Shown here in pieces: positions 46,623 through 58,769 of a DNA stretch of 64,000 nucleotides (its first letter is position 1; the number at the start of each line of letters is the position of its first letter). This stretch comes from Pyrrhosoma nymphula (lineage: Eukaryota > Arthropoda > Insecta > Odonata > Coenagrionidae), in NCBI GenBank assembly GCA_963573305.1, contig OY754329.1:130869422-130933421 (forward strand). Direction: 5' to 3'. Made by a program: the position numbers and the translations under genes. A model generated the notes under the pieces. It was given only the letters and a program-made list of their open reading frames with translations, had not been told where the DNA came from and ran no database searches.

Positions 46623-47135
46623 TTAATTAAAGTCCCTTATTGTTCGGGGGAAAAACGAATTCCCATACCTATCTGTTCGGCAAAATATCTCTCTTAATTT
46701 ATCGTTTCTGTCGGACCTGAAAATATAGTGGGGTTCTAATATGATGTTCTCCGTGTCGCTTTTAAAGATATCTATTCTCAATTGCTCAAGTAATCTAAGC
46801 CTAGCGCGCAGCCTCCGAGTCTCTAGCGGCTCCCAGCCTAATTCGTTTAACATCTGTGTAACGCTGTCTGTACGCCCGTAGCAGTTTTTGACGAATCGCG
46901 CAGCTTTCCTTTGTATTTTATTAAGTTCCCGGATTAAGTCTTTCTGCACCGGATCCCATATGCTTGCTGCATATTCAAGGTGTGGCCGGACGAGTGCGAA
47001 ATAGCACCTCTCTTTTACTTTTTCATCCGAAAATCTTCCCACAATACGCTTGACGAATCCTAGCTTCTTCAGAGCTCTGCCACAAATATTTATTTTTTGT
47101 GTTCCCCACGATAGGTTCGAGGTTCGATCCCCCAC
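46623..47135 (-). pseudogene. LINE A reverse transcriptase, C-terminal 170 codons
   Basis: An uninterrupted frame of 170 codons reads as the end of a jockey/CR1-superfamily non-LTR reverse transcriptase, which in a full element copies its own RNA at a nicked chromosomal target. Visible motifs, in order: ICGRALKKLGFVKRI (about residues 17-31), ALVRPHLEYAASIWDP (47-62), NKIQRKAARFVKNCYGR (72-88), MLNELGWEPLETRRLRARL (95-113) and a terminal RTDRYGNSFFPRTIRDFN, after which the frame stops. The fingers and palm with the catalytic YADD-type box, the endonuclease and ORF1 are missing, so the copy is 5'-truncated and inactive. The annotated ATG is only the first in the truncated frame; similarity starts near residue 6. 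An intact frame suggests a fairly recent insertion. Confidence 0.92.
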
Positions 47136-47679
47136 TCAAAGACACTAAGCTCTAACAGTTGCGTTAATTGTCTGTCAATTTATAAACGTGGGACACGTGT
47201 AGTAATGGTGCCAATTTACAGAGTACTCGTAGGAAACATAAAATATGAGAAGTCTAAACTCAAACAACAAATAGAAAAAAACAGTGGCAATGAGGGATAG
47301 TTTGCTAATTATTAGCACAAAGACATCATGTGGGTAAGTGAGGCTAGGCTGGTAAAGTGGATGGAGGTTAGCGGAAAGGGACCTACGTCACACTCTTTCC
47401 GTTCTATTCCACACTTTCATTTTAAACAAAACCGAACATGACTTCTGCAAAATGTATACACTTCGGTACTATCAAGTTGTATTTTTCTTTTGGGGGACAG
47501 GTCTATATATACCGAATCGGAAGACGGGAGGAGGTTGTCTTTGGGAGAGGGGGAGTTCTTTTGGAAGGTCAGGGAAACCGGAACGATTAAACAAAGTGCG
47601 GTCAAAATTTGGCAACGTCAAGTGGAAATGGGGTGGGGGGAATGAGGGGAAGGTAGAATAGAACGAATTATGTTATTTA
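47136..47679. other. No gene seen
   Basis: Includes a G-rich plus-strand patch (about 47520-47655) with GGGGTGGGGGG-type runs. The 69-codon plus frame there is low complexity and unrecognised. Confidence 0.5.
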
Positions 47680-48020
47680 ATCATGTATGATGCTTAATGT
47701 TTTCACTAAGTAACGCCTGATACTTTCGCTAACGATCACAGTCTTTTCTGAGCATTCTTGCAGTAGATCCCCGTCATTATTTCTCTCCTATTAGTGGATG
47801 ACTCCTTTGATAACGCTTTTCTTCTCCTAAATGCTCCATATGTCAATTTTTCTCCCATGCACTAACCAGGTAATAAATTGTTCTATCTTCTCCAGTTTGT
47901 GCCATCCTACTTTTATGAGTCTCGATTTTATGCCATAGAAATCCTCATTACTTTAGTTTTCTTACGATTAATCTGGTAGTCAATTATACTACTTTTTAAA
48001 ATAACATGCTCTCTTGCTGT
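47680..48020 (-). pseudogene. LINE C reverse transcriptase internal fragment
   Basis: On the minus strand, starting from the high-coordinate end, DYQINRKKTKVMRIS appears. This is the hydrophilic segment that follows the catalytic aspartates in LINE polymerases. After frame breaks come RRRKALSKESSTNRREIMTG and KNAQKRL, which parallel RRIALAKEAFSNRWEMMTG in the 11.3-kb fragment. It is therefore the same or a sister family, overlapping the 5' part of that copy. Several stops and frameshifts are present. Confidence 0.7.
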
Positions 48021-49846
48021 ATCGAGTGATAGAATCCATTCAATCCTCAAAACTTCATTAACACTTTTAACTATTGGGTAAGGGTTTACACTGAAGTCTC
48101 AATTATCCGGGGTAATGCGGACTTGCGACCCTCTCAAATTATAAAAAACTCCGATAATACAGAATGCGTATTCGCGTGAATAAATTTCGACAAAAATGAG
48201 ATATTTTTATGCTCTGCCATACTTATTTTTCTGACATGTTTGTGAAAAAACATTTCTGTGAATCGCCTTTCAATTGGAGATCGAAACGATTGCCGGATTC
48301 GGACGTTCGTTTGCACGAACTTAACTGGCTTAACACAGCCACTCCATAAGGATATGTGCCTCAGATAACACGGAACCTCAGTAAATCGGGTCACGGATAA
48401 TTGAGACTCCTAATTTACTAGTGCATGCGTTATGTTCCAAAGTCTTGTGTTCAACGCTAACAGACCTTCGTGTGTCGAATGGAGGGGGGCGTAAAAGGAA
48501 AAGGGTTGTAGGGGAACTTCCACCCCCGTCCATATGCCCTTCCTCCCTCCACCGCATGCACACAATGAAAGTTCTGTTGAACACGAGCACGCGTCAGTTG
48601 GAAGCGGCTAGAAGAGGAAAGAAAAAAAAACGAAAAGAAAGAAAGATAGGGACGAGATTGGATTGAGTGGTCGTGTCCGAGGCACGCCCTCTACTCTCCA
48701 CACGGACGGAAAGCAGTCTGCAAGTAAGGCTTCGGCGTAGACGTGTACATATACAAATACAGAGAGACAAACTGAAAGGCGAGGGGAGGACTGAAATAAA
48801 CATGCCCTCCTCCCATTACGGACCAGATTGGGAAGCCTTTTACATGCGCCGACGGTTGCTGAGAAAAAGGGATGTCCTCAGAAACCTTTGGCGTCGTTTC
48901 CACTGGCGACGAGGGAGAAAAGGAGACCCGGCCGCCACCGCCAGAGCTCCTTAAAGCCTGACTTAGAATCGAATAAGAAGCAGTCATCAATGGATACAGC
49001 GAGCCGGAAGGAGTCCAATGGAAGCCATAGTAGTGACAGTATCGTTATCATCAGTTTTCAAACAGCTCTAGTAATGAATGCTGATTAGAGCAGGTAAACG
49101 TGAACACAGGGAGCTTTAATTAACACATAAGCAGGTACTCAGCGCAACTTCTTCAGCGCGAGAACTGCCAGCTTGAAAACAATAAGCAAGCAATTGAAAT
49201 AGCGAAGTAAGTTACAACTGCCTAAGTGCCAAGCCAAACAGCTGCTGAAAAATGAAATAGTCTCTTATTGAATCATAACCTAAAGCATTGATAGATTCTC
49301 CTATTTCAGCGGAGACTGCTTTGAGAATCTATAGATGGAATTTTAGGATCTATTGATACTTTATACTATGACCGAACATGATACTATTTCATTATCATCA
49401 ATACCATGCAATGATCAGTAGAAATTAATGAAAAACGATATGAATTTGCATTACGGCCTTCAAAGGGAAAAACATAAGTTACTCCACCAATTCAATTCAA
49501 ATCAAAATTGAGCTTAGATGAATGAAATAAGGAGAGCTTCCCTCACATGGTTATTCACTTGCAATTTAGTAGTTGGTTGTGACTTTGCTTTCCCTATATG
49601 TCCCTAATAACTTCCATTCAATATGGTTTGCAGCGATTTATTCCACAGTTCCCTAAATTACCTGACGTTAGGACTAGGAAACCATTGATAACGGTTTAGT
49701 TATCATTTTCCTATCCTATTTCCTCTTTTAATACTATTCCCAAGGAAAAGCGCAGCCGGAAATTCTATGAACATGATTTATTTGCGAATTCCAAACTGAT
49801 ATTGATTAAATTCACTGGTTCATAATTAACTTTGTGGTATTCCATT
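48021..49846. other. CG-rich block 48420-48960, no gene recognised
   Basis: The block has overlapping frames of 60-99 codons on both strands and purine-rich runs (AAAGAAAAAAAAACGAAAAG near 48620). No protein similarity was recognised. The remainder to 49846 is AT-rich and featureless. Confidence 0.5.
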
Positions 49847-50024
49847 ATGTTTGTCGATGAATATCTGTTGCTAATACCACTTTTATTTAAATTAAGCGAC
49901 CCGGGTTTCAGTGAATAATCACCATCATCAGGCATTAATTGAGATCAATTAATCTCAATTAATGCCTGGGTCGCTTAATTTAAATAAAAGTGGTATTAGT
50001 AACAGATATTCATCAACAAACATG
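49847..50024. mobile_element. 178-bp nested foldback with hammerhead-like core
   Basis: Outer arms of about 56 bp (49847-49902 and 49967-50024) are near-perfect complements; each contains CCACTTTTATTTAAATTAAG or its complement. Inside is a second perfect stem, AGGCATTAATTGAGAT with its complement, around a 6-base loop. On the minus strand, CTGATGA (49925-49931) leads to a GGTGA/TCACT stem and then GAAAC (49905-49909), followed by CCGGGTCGC. The outer arms would form hammerhead stem III and the inner palindrome stem I. The bases expected at the cleavage site (U then H) are not present here, so this copy looks inactive. Confidence 0.75.
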
Positions 50025-50153
50025 ATATTGATTATCTTTTTCGGCCAGAGACTCTAGGGAAGAACTGAGGGTGAGCTGGGTAGCGAGGAAGACAAAGGAA
50101 GAGGTGAAGACCCTCCACGTTGTCCTCAAGTTTGTCCATTATGCTTCATTGAC

Positions 50154-50184
50154 CTGAAGAAGCTGACTGCAACGGCGGCGAAAC
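50154..50184 (+). ncRNA. Hammerhead-like core motif
   Basis: CTGAAGA (50154-50160), then AGCTG, a loop, CGGC and GAAAC (50180-50184). GCTG/CGGC can form stem II. It lies 130 bp from the nested foldback, and could belong to the same composite insertion. No matching cleavage strand was found by eye. Confidence 0.35.
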
Positions 50185-51489
50185 TATCGTCCCAACATAA
50201 TCGACAAGCGAGGAGGACAACCCTGAATACCTGTTTCTTCACATTCATCACAGTGCGGAAGTCTTCACAAGGGTTTCAGACGATTGAGGAAGTGTTCAAT
50301 AATTATAATAATTCCATCTTCAACTAATTTGAGCGAATTTAGGAATATTCCGATTTTTCTTACAATTAACTCATTACACATTAGATATGGTGGGTGAGAA
50401 ATAGAAATAGGTTGCGGGAAAATGAAGAAGGTAACGGGAGTAGTGGGATGGCACATTACGAGGGAAGAGGAAGTAACGCAAGAGAGACTTCGTGGAGGGC
50501 AAGTCATGTGCAGGAAAGTTAAATGATAACAATAATAACCCGGAAAATGGAGAGTCAGCGACGGGACTGAACAAAAATCTTCCAATCGGCTATTAGAATA
50601 TCGAGTGATCAGTTCGCACACCTACCGTAAGAAACAACAACTTCAATTAAAGCCTACCACAATGCGGCTTGGCCAGTGAGCACCGTTCAATGCCAATGCT
50701 ACACGGAGTAATCGATGACGCCAAGCAAAAACATTTCTAGGGCATCATGGGCAGAGGTTTTCATTCACCGCGGTACACGGAATAATGTGGAGGAATTCCA
50801 TTATCACGAGAAACAATGCTAACGTAATTTCCTTTGTTGGGGGAATAGAATGTTCACAATGTGTACAGAAGACAGAGGAGGACATTCTTACGCTCACAAT
50901 AACATTGTCAATCTATGGGTCACAATCCTCGGAACAGCAATAATTCCTTTCATATTGTAACATCATTGTAAAACAATCAATTAAAACACTTAATGCTGCA
51001 AGTGTTCAGCATGAATAGCGAGAAAGCTTGCATCAAAGCCCTTTGGTTCAGCAGAATCACGATCCAATGACACGAGAAAATGAATCACAGAATTTCACTC
51101 ACACTTCAGTCACAAGCCGTGAAATCACGCCAAAGATGACAAGATATGGTGATTAATGCCAGGCATGTACGATGAAGTTGCAATCATACCCCGGCGGAGC
51201 ACAGCAGCTGAAGCACATCACACGCACAAAAAAATTGAGCAGATGTGTGACAACTTTTAGCCATATAACCTTTGAATGGAGGTCGTCGTTCTCGGAGAAA
51301 TAGTAAGTAGAATCATTACTTGGCATCCAATCTTCATAGTAATCTAGTAGCAACCAAGATTTTCAACAGATTTTCTGGAAATAAGGCTTTAATTCATAGA
51401 AATGAGGCAATCATCAAAGTTTAGCGACCCAACATGATCACCGAGCAATGAGCAGCAGCTTGCATCAAGCGAAAGGGTTTCCATCACCA
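50185..51489. other. No gene seen
   Basis: The 118-codon minus frame at 50265-50621 and its overlapping 66-codon frame are unrecognised and rich in S, F and P. The rest is AT-rich. Confidence 0.5.
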
Positions 51490-51567
51490 CATGATGTAAG
51501 TTACTTACGTCACCCCCTGCCAAACACCCTAGAGGTGGCTCGTAGGGTAATATGTAGATGTAGATGA
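51490..51567 (+). mobile_element. LINE A 3' terminus
   Basis: GTCACCCCCTGCCAAACACC, CTAGA, GGTGGCTCGTAGGG and TAATATGTAGATGTAGATGA give the family's stem-loop and TGTAGA tail. The inner stem CACC/GGTG is intact. The outer stem CCCTGC/GTAGGG keeps pairing with one G-U. Upstream similarity is short, so the insertion is strongly 5'-truncated or its older part is unrecognisable. Confidence 0.8.
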
Positions 51568-54174
51568 TACTTATTCCACAAAACCAGCCCGAAGTTAACC
51601 AGAAATATTCATACATACATTCCTTCTTTAGTGATCAGAGCATTAAAAAAGTAGATAGTACAAGAAGGAAGAGGATCGACGGAATAAATGTTTTTGGAGT
51701 TGTGAGCAATGAATGCATGTTAAGTACTGAACGGAAACAGGAGAGTCTTGGGGAAATACAAGTCACGAGCCGGAGATTAAAAATGGAAAACTTTACAGGA
51801 TCTTTACAACATAAACTAAGAAAAATATCAAGAGAAGTGGTTAAAAGTACAACGAAATGATGAGCCAAATCAATGTACTTGTTACAAATGCATGAATATG
51901 CCTTTAAATCCTTCAATAACTCTTTCCGAATATCTAAGAATAATTTCTATTTCAATAGGTATTCCAAGAACTTACAGTTTTCTCCTCGAAGGGGATAGCA
52001 AGAAAAGCAAATTTCAAAACTGAAAGATCACACGACGAATCATAAGCGAAGAATGCAACGGAGTCACTTCTTTGTAAATGCTGCGGAAAACAGAAGTGGA
52101 CATTTTTTCCATTGAAAGTTCCACAGGAAGAAGGGAATCAGCCAACTTCCGGTAAACGTCGGACGTGCAGCATCACGATTAAAAAATAAAATACAACAGC
52201 ATTTACCGGACGAAGCCGTATTTTCACATAAGGCTCCAATATATATGTATGTACATACACATATAACGTGGGCGTGGATTAAACTTCACTCGAGCTTTGG
52301 TCCTTACGGTGAAGGACATACTGCAGAGATGAGCTGTTTCTATCAGAACCGGAAGAGGTTGGCTGCATCAAAGTTTAGCACACAACTGTCGAAATGTATT
52401 GGAAGGATGCTGCAAACCAACACACTCTCAACGGACACGGGGCGTTCCGTCCATAGCATTTGTTTTTAATGACCCCATCCGCTCTCCGCTATGTTTCGCT
52501 CGGACGAGACCAGATAAGAGCCAATCGCGGAGTAACAGCTGAGAGTTCTCGGCTTACACGCGATGGGATGAGAAGACGAGTCTTCAAAAATGCGCCCCAA
52601 ATTAATAACCGAGAAGTTTGTGCACGTGGTCTTTAGATGAGTTTTTTCAGGGAAAAGCAATCTTAGATAAACGACTTCGTAAACATGAATAACAGCTCAA
52701 CTCAACGAATTCATATGCATTCATGAGAATGCAAGGATACATAAACATGTGCAAACCAATCTAAGGTTTCCACTTGCCATGGCCGCGTGAAATAAAAAAA
52801 ATATTGATTACAGCGGAAAATATCGGTCAAAATACTAGAAATTCCAAAATATTAAATATCCACTCATTCACGGAATTTCTTGGCAGATTGTGTTCAACAG
52901 TGATCGCTAATTCCATCACAACCTGGTAGTCCTCCCCAACCTTTTGGCGAAGTCTTCCTCGTAGGGTCATCTCACAAATCCAATGTCAATTATAATTATG
53001 ATGATTAATATACTCTATATGAAACAAGATCATTCAATGCACACGTGCTTGAATAAATACATTATTATCCAACATCACATTAATACCGTCACTATCTAAA
53101 CGTATTGATACCTTCAACTTCCATTTAATCAAAATGATAAAATAATTTCAAGAAATAATTCCTCCATATACAAAGAGAGATGCTTTAGAGCCCAATGATT
53201 CCGAAATAGAGTAAAGAAGTCACGTGGTCTACGCTTGAACTGAGGACGTGTCACATTACAGCTAAAAAGAAATGAGCAAATGTAATGAATTTAGGTACAA
53301 AATAGCTTCAGGCTAAGCTCAATTTCGGAGGAATTCAATAACAAGAATCACTAAGTCAGAGAAATTTCGAAGAAACTGCGAAAACAAAGTTCAGAAGAAA
53401 GGAGAGACAAAAAGGTCTACGCTAAGAACATCGTTGGTTCGTTTAACGGAAGTGAATGTCTCATCGCGATTGGCTTTCATGAAAAAAATGACACATCTGG
53501 ATAAGAATACCGTCAGTATATTGGCAACACATGGCAGCAGGCCTCAACTGTGAGATAGAAGACAAACAATCTGGCAATTGAATATAAAAAAGTTTCAACG
53601 TCTAAAAAGAGAACACTCACATTTTGACCTTTCATGGAAGTCTTACTACATTGCAAAGCACTACGGCTCCTCTCTCGTTGATATAATTTTTTATCTATCC
53701 TATTTTCCAACTTTCAATACAACTTTCTCTATTCACTAGACCAGATAGTTAAGTTGTCGACAAAGTAAATATTAAATATCAAGGTCCATTCACATTTCTA
53801 GGATATTAGGAAATTAATTTTTTATCCACGAAATCGTTCCCACCACCAACAAATGAAACCACTGGCTAGCGAAATCACGTGGGATGAGGAATAAAGTTTG
53901 ATTTGCTAATACTTCAACAGGGGTGACATGTATTCCACCTCATGAAAATGCACCATTTTTTTTATTTGAGAGTATTATGCCTCGGGATTTGGTCTAGCCG
54001 TAGATCAAAAGTGAGAGTAGACAGATTTATAAACGGCAAGAGTGCATTGGGGAATATTGAAGCCAAAATAAAAAAATAAAAAAATAAAGTAATTGGTCAC
54101 ACGGAATAGTTATGCACCTAAAGCGGTGAAAACAGACGCAGGAGGCACTGCAAGAAATGCCGGGATAAAATGAT
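51568..54174. other. No gene seen
   Basis: AT-rich. The 98-codon plus frame at 51564-51860 is unrecognised. A palindromic TATGTATGTACATACACATA occurs near 52244-52263, and an A/T low-complexity run (AAAATAAAAAAATAAA) near 54067. Confidence 0.5.
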
Positions 54175-54490
54175 CATCATCGGCAGTCATCAATCCTAAG
54201 ATTGGTTTTCAGCAGCAGCGCTCTCCTCTCAGCCAACCGCTTCATTCTTACAACATTTTTCATTTTGAAGTCCTTAATTATTCACCTGATGTATTCCATT
54301 CTTGGTCTCCCTCTGTAACTCTTCCCATCTACCTCTACTTCCATTTTTGTTTACAATAAGATATTGTGTCGCAAAATATGTCAAATAAGTTTGCCTCTTC
54401 TTCTCAGAGCTTTCAATCATTATACTTTTTTCTCTCCAACTATTCGTAGAACTTCTTCGTTAGTGATTTTACTCCGTCCATGTAATCTTC
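54175..54490 (-). pseudogene. LINE reverse transcriptase C-terminal fragment, copy 1
   Basis: The minus strand read across frames gives FYE-LERKKSIM, then YRGRPRMEYIR with a stop, and IIKDFKMKNVVRMKRLAERR, ending LLLKTNLRIDD. The GRPRxxYI, IIKD and MKRxAERR pattern is the usual end of LINE polymerases related to the LINE B and C fragments here. It is inactive through stops and frameshifts. Confidence 0.75.
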
Positions 54491-55419
54491 ATCATTCTTC
54501 GATAGCAACATAAAAATATGTAAAGATACTACGCGGTGGAACACCGGAAGCCATTCAGTATTACTTTATCATGAAAAACCGCGGAAGCTTACGTCAGAGC
54601 ATAAAAATAATTCACAAAAACAGTTTCATAAAACATCGATGAAAACTTTGCACAGTAGCCACGTTAAGTGGGTTGTTTTCATCAGAGAAACTGGCTTAAA
54701 CTTCGTACGCCAAAACGCGGCAAAACATCAATTCTCTTCTTCAATCTTAAGGGTAAGGCAAATAGAATGTTCAGTTCGCTATGAAGAAAAAATTAAAACG
54801 AGAATCACAGATAAAAACTGTGTAAGTAACAAACGGGAAAATTATTCCCGCATGATTAAGGGGAGTGTTAAAAGCTCTCCTGATCTAGATACGAGGAGAC
54901 CGAGTGAAGACATAATTCATTCTTCTCGCATGCATTCGCTCACGACGCTAATGCGATCATAACGAGACCCATGAACATTAATGCTTTGAGCGCATACCTC
55001 GTAAAGCATGAAACTTGCCGGGTTGAGCGCCACATACGCTTAAGTCTACTATAGATGCAACGCTCACTTTTGGAGTCGTCCCAAGGATCGTCGAAGACAG
55101 AGAAGTTGAGTATGCGTTACACGAGATTCATTTTTGGCAGTTTGTTTTGACGTGACACACGAAACGTTACCAGTCAACCAGATCCACTTCGTGACGGCGT
55201 TTCGTTGAAATCTTAAGTTTATCGCTCACTCTAGCGATGATGATTGCCCCGATTTTATCAAGAACATACGCGCATGAATGGGCTATCCTCAGGATTTGTA
55301 TTTCCTGTATTATCCTTAAAAAAAATGGAATGCCAATATGAAAAATAAAATTATTAGAGATCACATCCAATGGGTTAAAGATGAAATGTAATTTCCGAGT
55401 TTTTCATGCATGGTTTTAA
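54491..55419. other. No gene seen
   Basis: The 107-codon plus frame at 54639-54962 is unrecognised. AT-rich spacer between two LINE fragments. Confidence 0.5.
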
Positions 55420-55540
55420 TTCTTTCCCATTCATTATCAGCAGTCATCAATTTCAAAATAGATTGTCTGTAGCTCCCCACTCCATTTTCTGTCTCAGCCA
55501 TCCGCTTCATTCCGCCATAATTTCTAAATCCTTCCGTTAT
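55420..55540 (-). pseudogene. LINE reverse transcriptase C-terminal fragment, copy 2
   Basis: TCAGCAGTCATCAATTTCAA, CTCAGCCATCCGCTTCATTC and AAATCCTTCCGTTAT align with 54190-54290 in the same orientation. Minus translation gives GGMKRMAE, matching MKRLAE of copy 1. It is only the last part of the element. Confidence 0.6.
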
Positions 55541-58500
55541 AATCTTACAATTAAATAAAAATATTCTGCACCAGGAAATAAATTATTTACAAAAATTATA
55601 AGTTACCCTACCATTCACCTCTGAAAAGTTAACGCACGTAATTGCAAGGATTTTCGCTCTAAGGCATTTGCAGCGATGCTTTGAAAGCACCGATTTTTTA
55701 AAATGTTTCTGCCGTGGGCTGATTTTATCCTACTGATGTAAGCTTCAATGCATTCGAAACGTTGTCCAGTAAAACAGACGTCCGAAAACAACACATTGCA
55801 ATGAATCAGAAAAAAGTTTTTATTGCAAGTAGGTATACCAAAAGGTATATTTATTAGATACTAGCAATTGACGAAGGGGGAAAGAAGAAATCACATTTCA
55901 AGGGCTACCACACATTCATCGAGAGTCAGAGAATAAAGTTGTAGGAAAACATCAAGGATATCTTGAAGCGAGCTGGCGCGTTCATGATTTTTTTGATCGC
56001 AGCCTCCTAAGGTCAAGATGAGCAGTTCACATAGGGTACAAAAAAGATCAATTTTCGTCAGAATCAACGAATGGTCCATTTACCGCAGATTTTCGGGGTC
56101 CGTGAAGGCCAAACTGACCCATCAAAGAAAAGCTTGCCTCTCTGCTCCAGTTCCCTCAATCTCACGACAGCCGTTTTCACGAACTCCACGAAAAATTCTA
56201 AACCAATGGAATCGTGCAGAGCGAGTCTCTCTCTATTTCTCCTTTGATTCGCGATTTGAGTGAAAAAGGGGTTGCTCTCACTGGTCACAGCATCTTCTCT
56301 CTCTTGAAGCCCCTTCGTCCGGCATTCTCGAACCGGACATGCCGCGGGGTGGACAGTAAAAACTCCCTTGTGCTCAATGCTTCGCTCTTGCTTACAAAAA
56401 GAAAAAACGTGACCGCTGGCCATAAGTCATTTTTCAGATGGACACACGGCGATAGTATTGTTAGCATATACGCTCGAGCCAGCTTAAATCATCTCACCGA
56501 AATACAGCGATGTTCAAACTGGCCCCGAGCCGACCCCGATTTTTTGTGGAGGGCAATGGGATCAGTGGCTACCCTAAAAACCACAGGTTCGATTATCGCA
56601 TTGAACCTGGGTGCCATAATATGGTTTCACCTCTTCAACTTCTTGATTATACAAATAAGAAGGTTAACGGTATGAAGACACCCTTAAATTTTAAAAGGTT
56701 GATTCTACATGATTAGTGAAAGGATCTATTATTTCATTGCATGTAATGATTGGAATACAACTTTGCTAGTATCTGATTACGAAAAAATATGAAACAAACA
56801 TCATTAATAAGCTACCATGGGTCTAGCCACTTATTTGGCAGCCAAACGACGAGGAGTGGTATCGAAAAAGTCTAAGAAATATTCTTATCTGGCTTGCGAA
56901 TTCTTCAAGCATCTTTGAATAATCGAAATTACCATTCGATCAACAATAGTTATGCCTTCCTTTAATAGCTGGATTAAAAGGTGAAAATTATGACTAGCGA
57001 TTTGCATGGTAAACAGATGTGCAAAAATCTACCACAAAAACCTTTGCTTTGAAACCCTAAAGTCTTCGAAGTATCAACTTCAGAACCACATGACTTATGT
57101 GCCACTGAAGTTCGGAAAAGGATTTGCACCTAATCCACTACACTTCAGCAACTTTCTAGGTTGACCAAGTTGTACTTCTCCCCAGCCATTTACAAGAGGA
57201 CCTATCCGTAACAAGTCTCAATTTCAACAACCTCCTCATACTAGACTGATAGATTTTCTTATGGACAGTTTCGCGTTGTACGGGTTTTTTTAAATCTCCG
57301 CGGACGCCATTAGAAACGAATCAAGACCAAAGACGATCCATTAACTTTCCTTCATTCTTACGCACGGGAGAATGCTCAATGATTCGTGGGCCGAGTAAAA
57401 ATAGGGTTACCCTGTGACCGAAGTTAAAAGCACATAATGACCGCAGACAAAAAAGTTGCCGTCCCAAAATAGTGGCAGGAGCTTTTCAAAGGGAAGAGAA
57501 TTTTTGAAATCTCCTTTGTGGACCACATCGCGATGAAACCTTTACCGTCCAAACTGCGGAGGCTTCATCCTTTTCTGTCCCGCGAAAAAAGGCCAATTAT
57601 ACGTGCATCTCAGTTTCTAAATGGGTTTTGGATAGTTTCAACTTTGGCACACATAAGATCAGTGAACTTATACCTTGCTTCTACATCTGAAGATAAGCTC
57701 AATAGGTGTTTCACTCGAAATGTAATGGGATGTGCTTTGTAATGGGACGAGCGAATAGCAGCGCGCCTGACGCATCTCTGTCACTAATCAAAGTATGATG
57801 ATTCATTTCCATCACAGATTCGGGCAGTCTTATCCAGGACCATCAGCATCTTCATATATCATTCAATCCAAAGATTAGTTAACTGCAGTTCTCCACTCTC
57901 AACTATCCCCTCCTGCTACCTTGATAGTTCTCCGGTTCCAACTCGGGGCCAATTTGCATTAACTGAAAATAAAAATAAATATCGCAAGAGAATCGGAATT
58001 AAATAGCCGTTAATCAAGCACGTGTAACCTAATGTTTTCGAGCAGTGATACATGCATATATACCCTTAAATCCGTTCCCTTAACGAGTAGGCTCTACCCT
58101 AGAAAACTGACTCTGTTTTGGAACGCCAAAAAACCCGCAGCGGAAAAAAAGTTCGCCAGCACTACGATTAAAACCCATATCTCCAGTATTCCTACCGAGT
58201 GCTTCAACAAATTAAGCAATGCAGACGACCTCTTCCAATTAAAATTTCATCGAGGCTTTAAGTGAGCAAGATGTTCTCACGAGATACCATGCATACGATA
58301 CACCTTTAAGCATTCAGCTCTCGCTTGCATCACACTCCAAGAGGTGAAAGCCACGATTAAAAACGAGGGTGTTTACCTTGGACAATTTGTAAGTACTGGG
58401 GGACTAGTTCCCACAGAAACTTACGCGGAGGTACAAGTCGCGGAGGACACGAATGTGAGAGCCTCTGTGGTTTTCACAGCGGAAGAGGACGCCGGGGAGA

Positions 58501-58769
58501 GTATATTGGTTTAAGTACTTACTCTGCGCGAATTCGGCGAAAAATCGGTTCCAATTCCAGTAAAGGCTGATGATTTTTTTGCTGTATAACTTATCACATT
58601 CGTGTTCTCTGCAGTGGGCAACTCCACTTAAGGTGGTTGGACCTATTTTTATTTATGCACAGATTTGCGCGAAAATTTGCATACGTATTCACATTAGTGG
58701 AACCATAATAGCTGCCATGAGACTTTTATCTAGGTTTGTCGTTAGGTAGTGTAGCTCTTAGTAGTGGTA
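55541..58769. other. 3.2 kb, no gene recognised
   Basis: A CG-richer patch at 55900-56675 carries the 153-codon plus frame 56214-56675 and a 119-codon minus frame 56064-56423 on opposite strands. Neither resembles a known protein. A B-box-like AGGTTCGATTATCG lies near 56584. At 58631, TTAAGGTGGTTGGACC looks like a lone terminus of a TTAA-type element, cut off by the LINE A insertion that follows. Confidence 0.45.

Noticed and set aside
47100..47135. GAGGTTCGATCCCCC as a tRNA-like B box
   Set aside because: It lies at the truncated edge of the LINE A reading frame and lacks other tRNA features.
56540..56620. B-box-like AGGTTCGATTATCG
   Set aside because: Partial match only; no stem and no convincing A box.
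56214..56675. 153-codon plus frame
   Set aside because: No recognisable domain, an overlapping opposite frame, and location in a GC-richer patch where long chance frames are expected.
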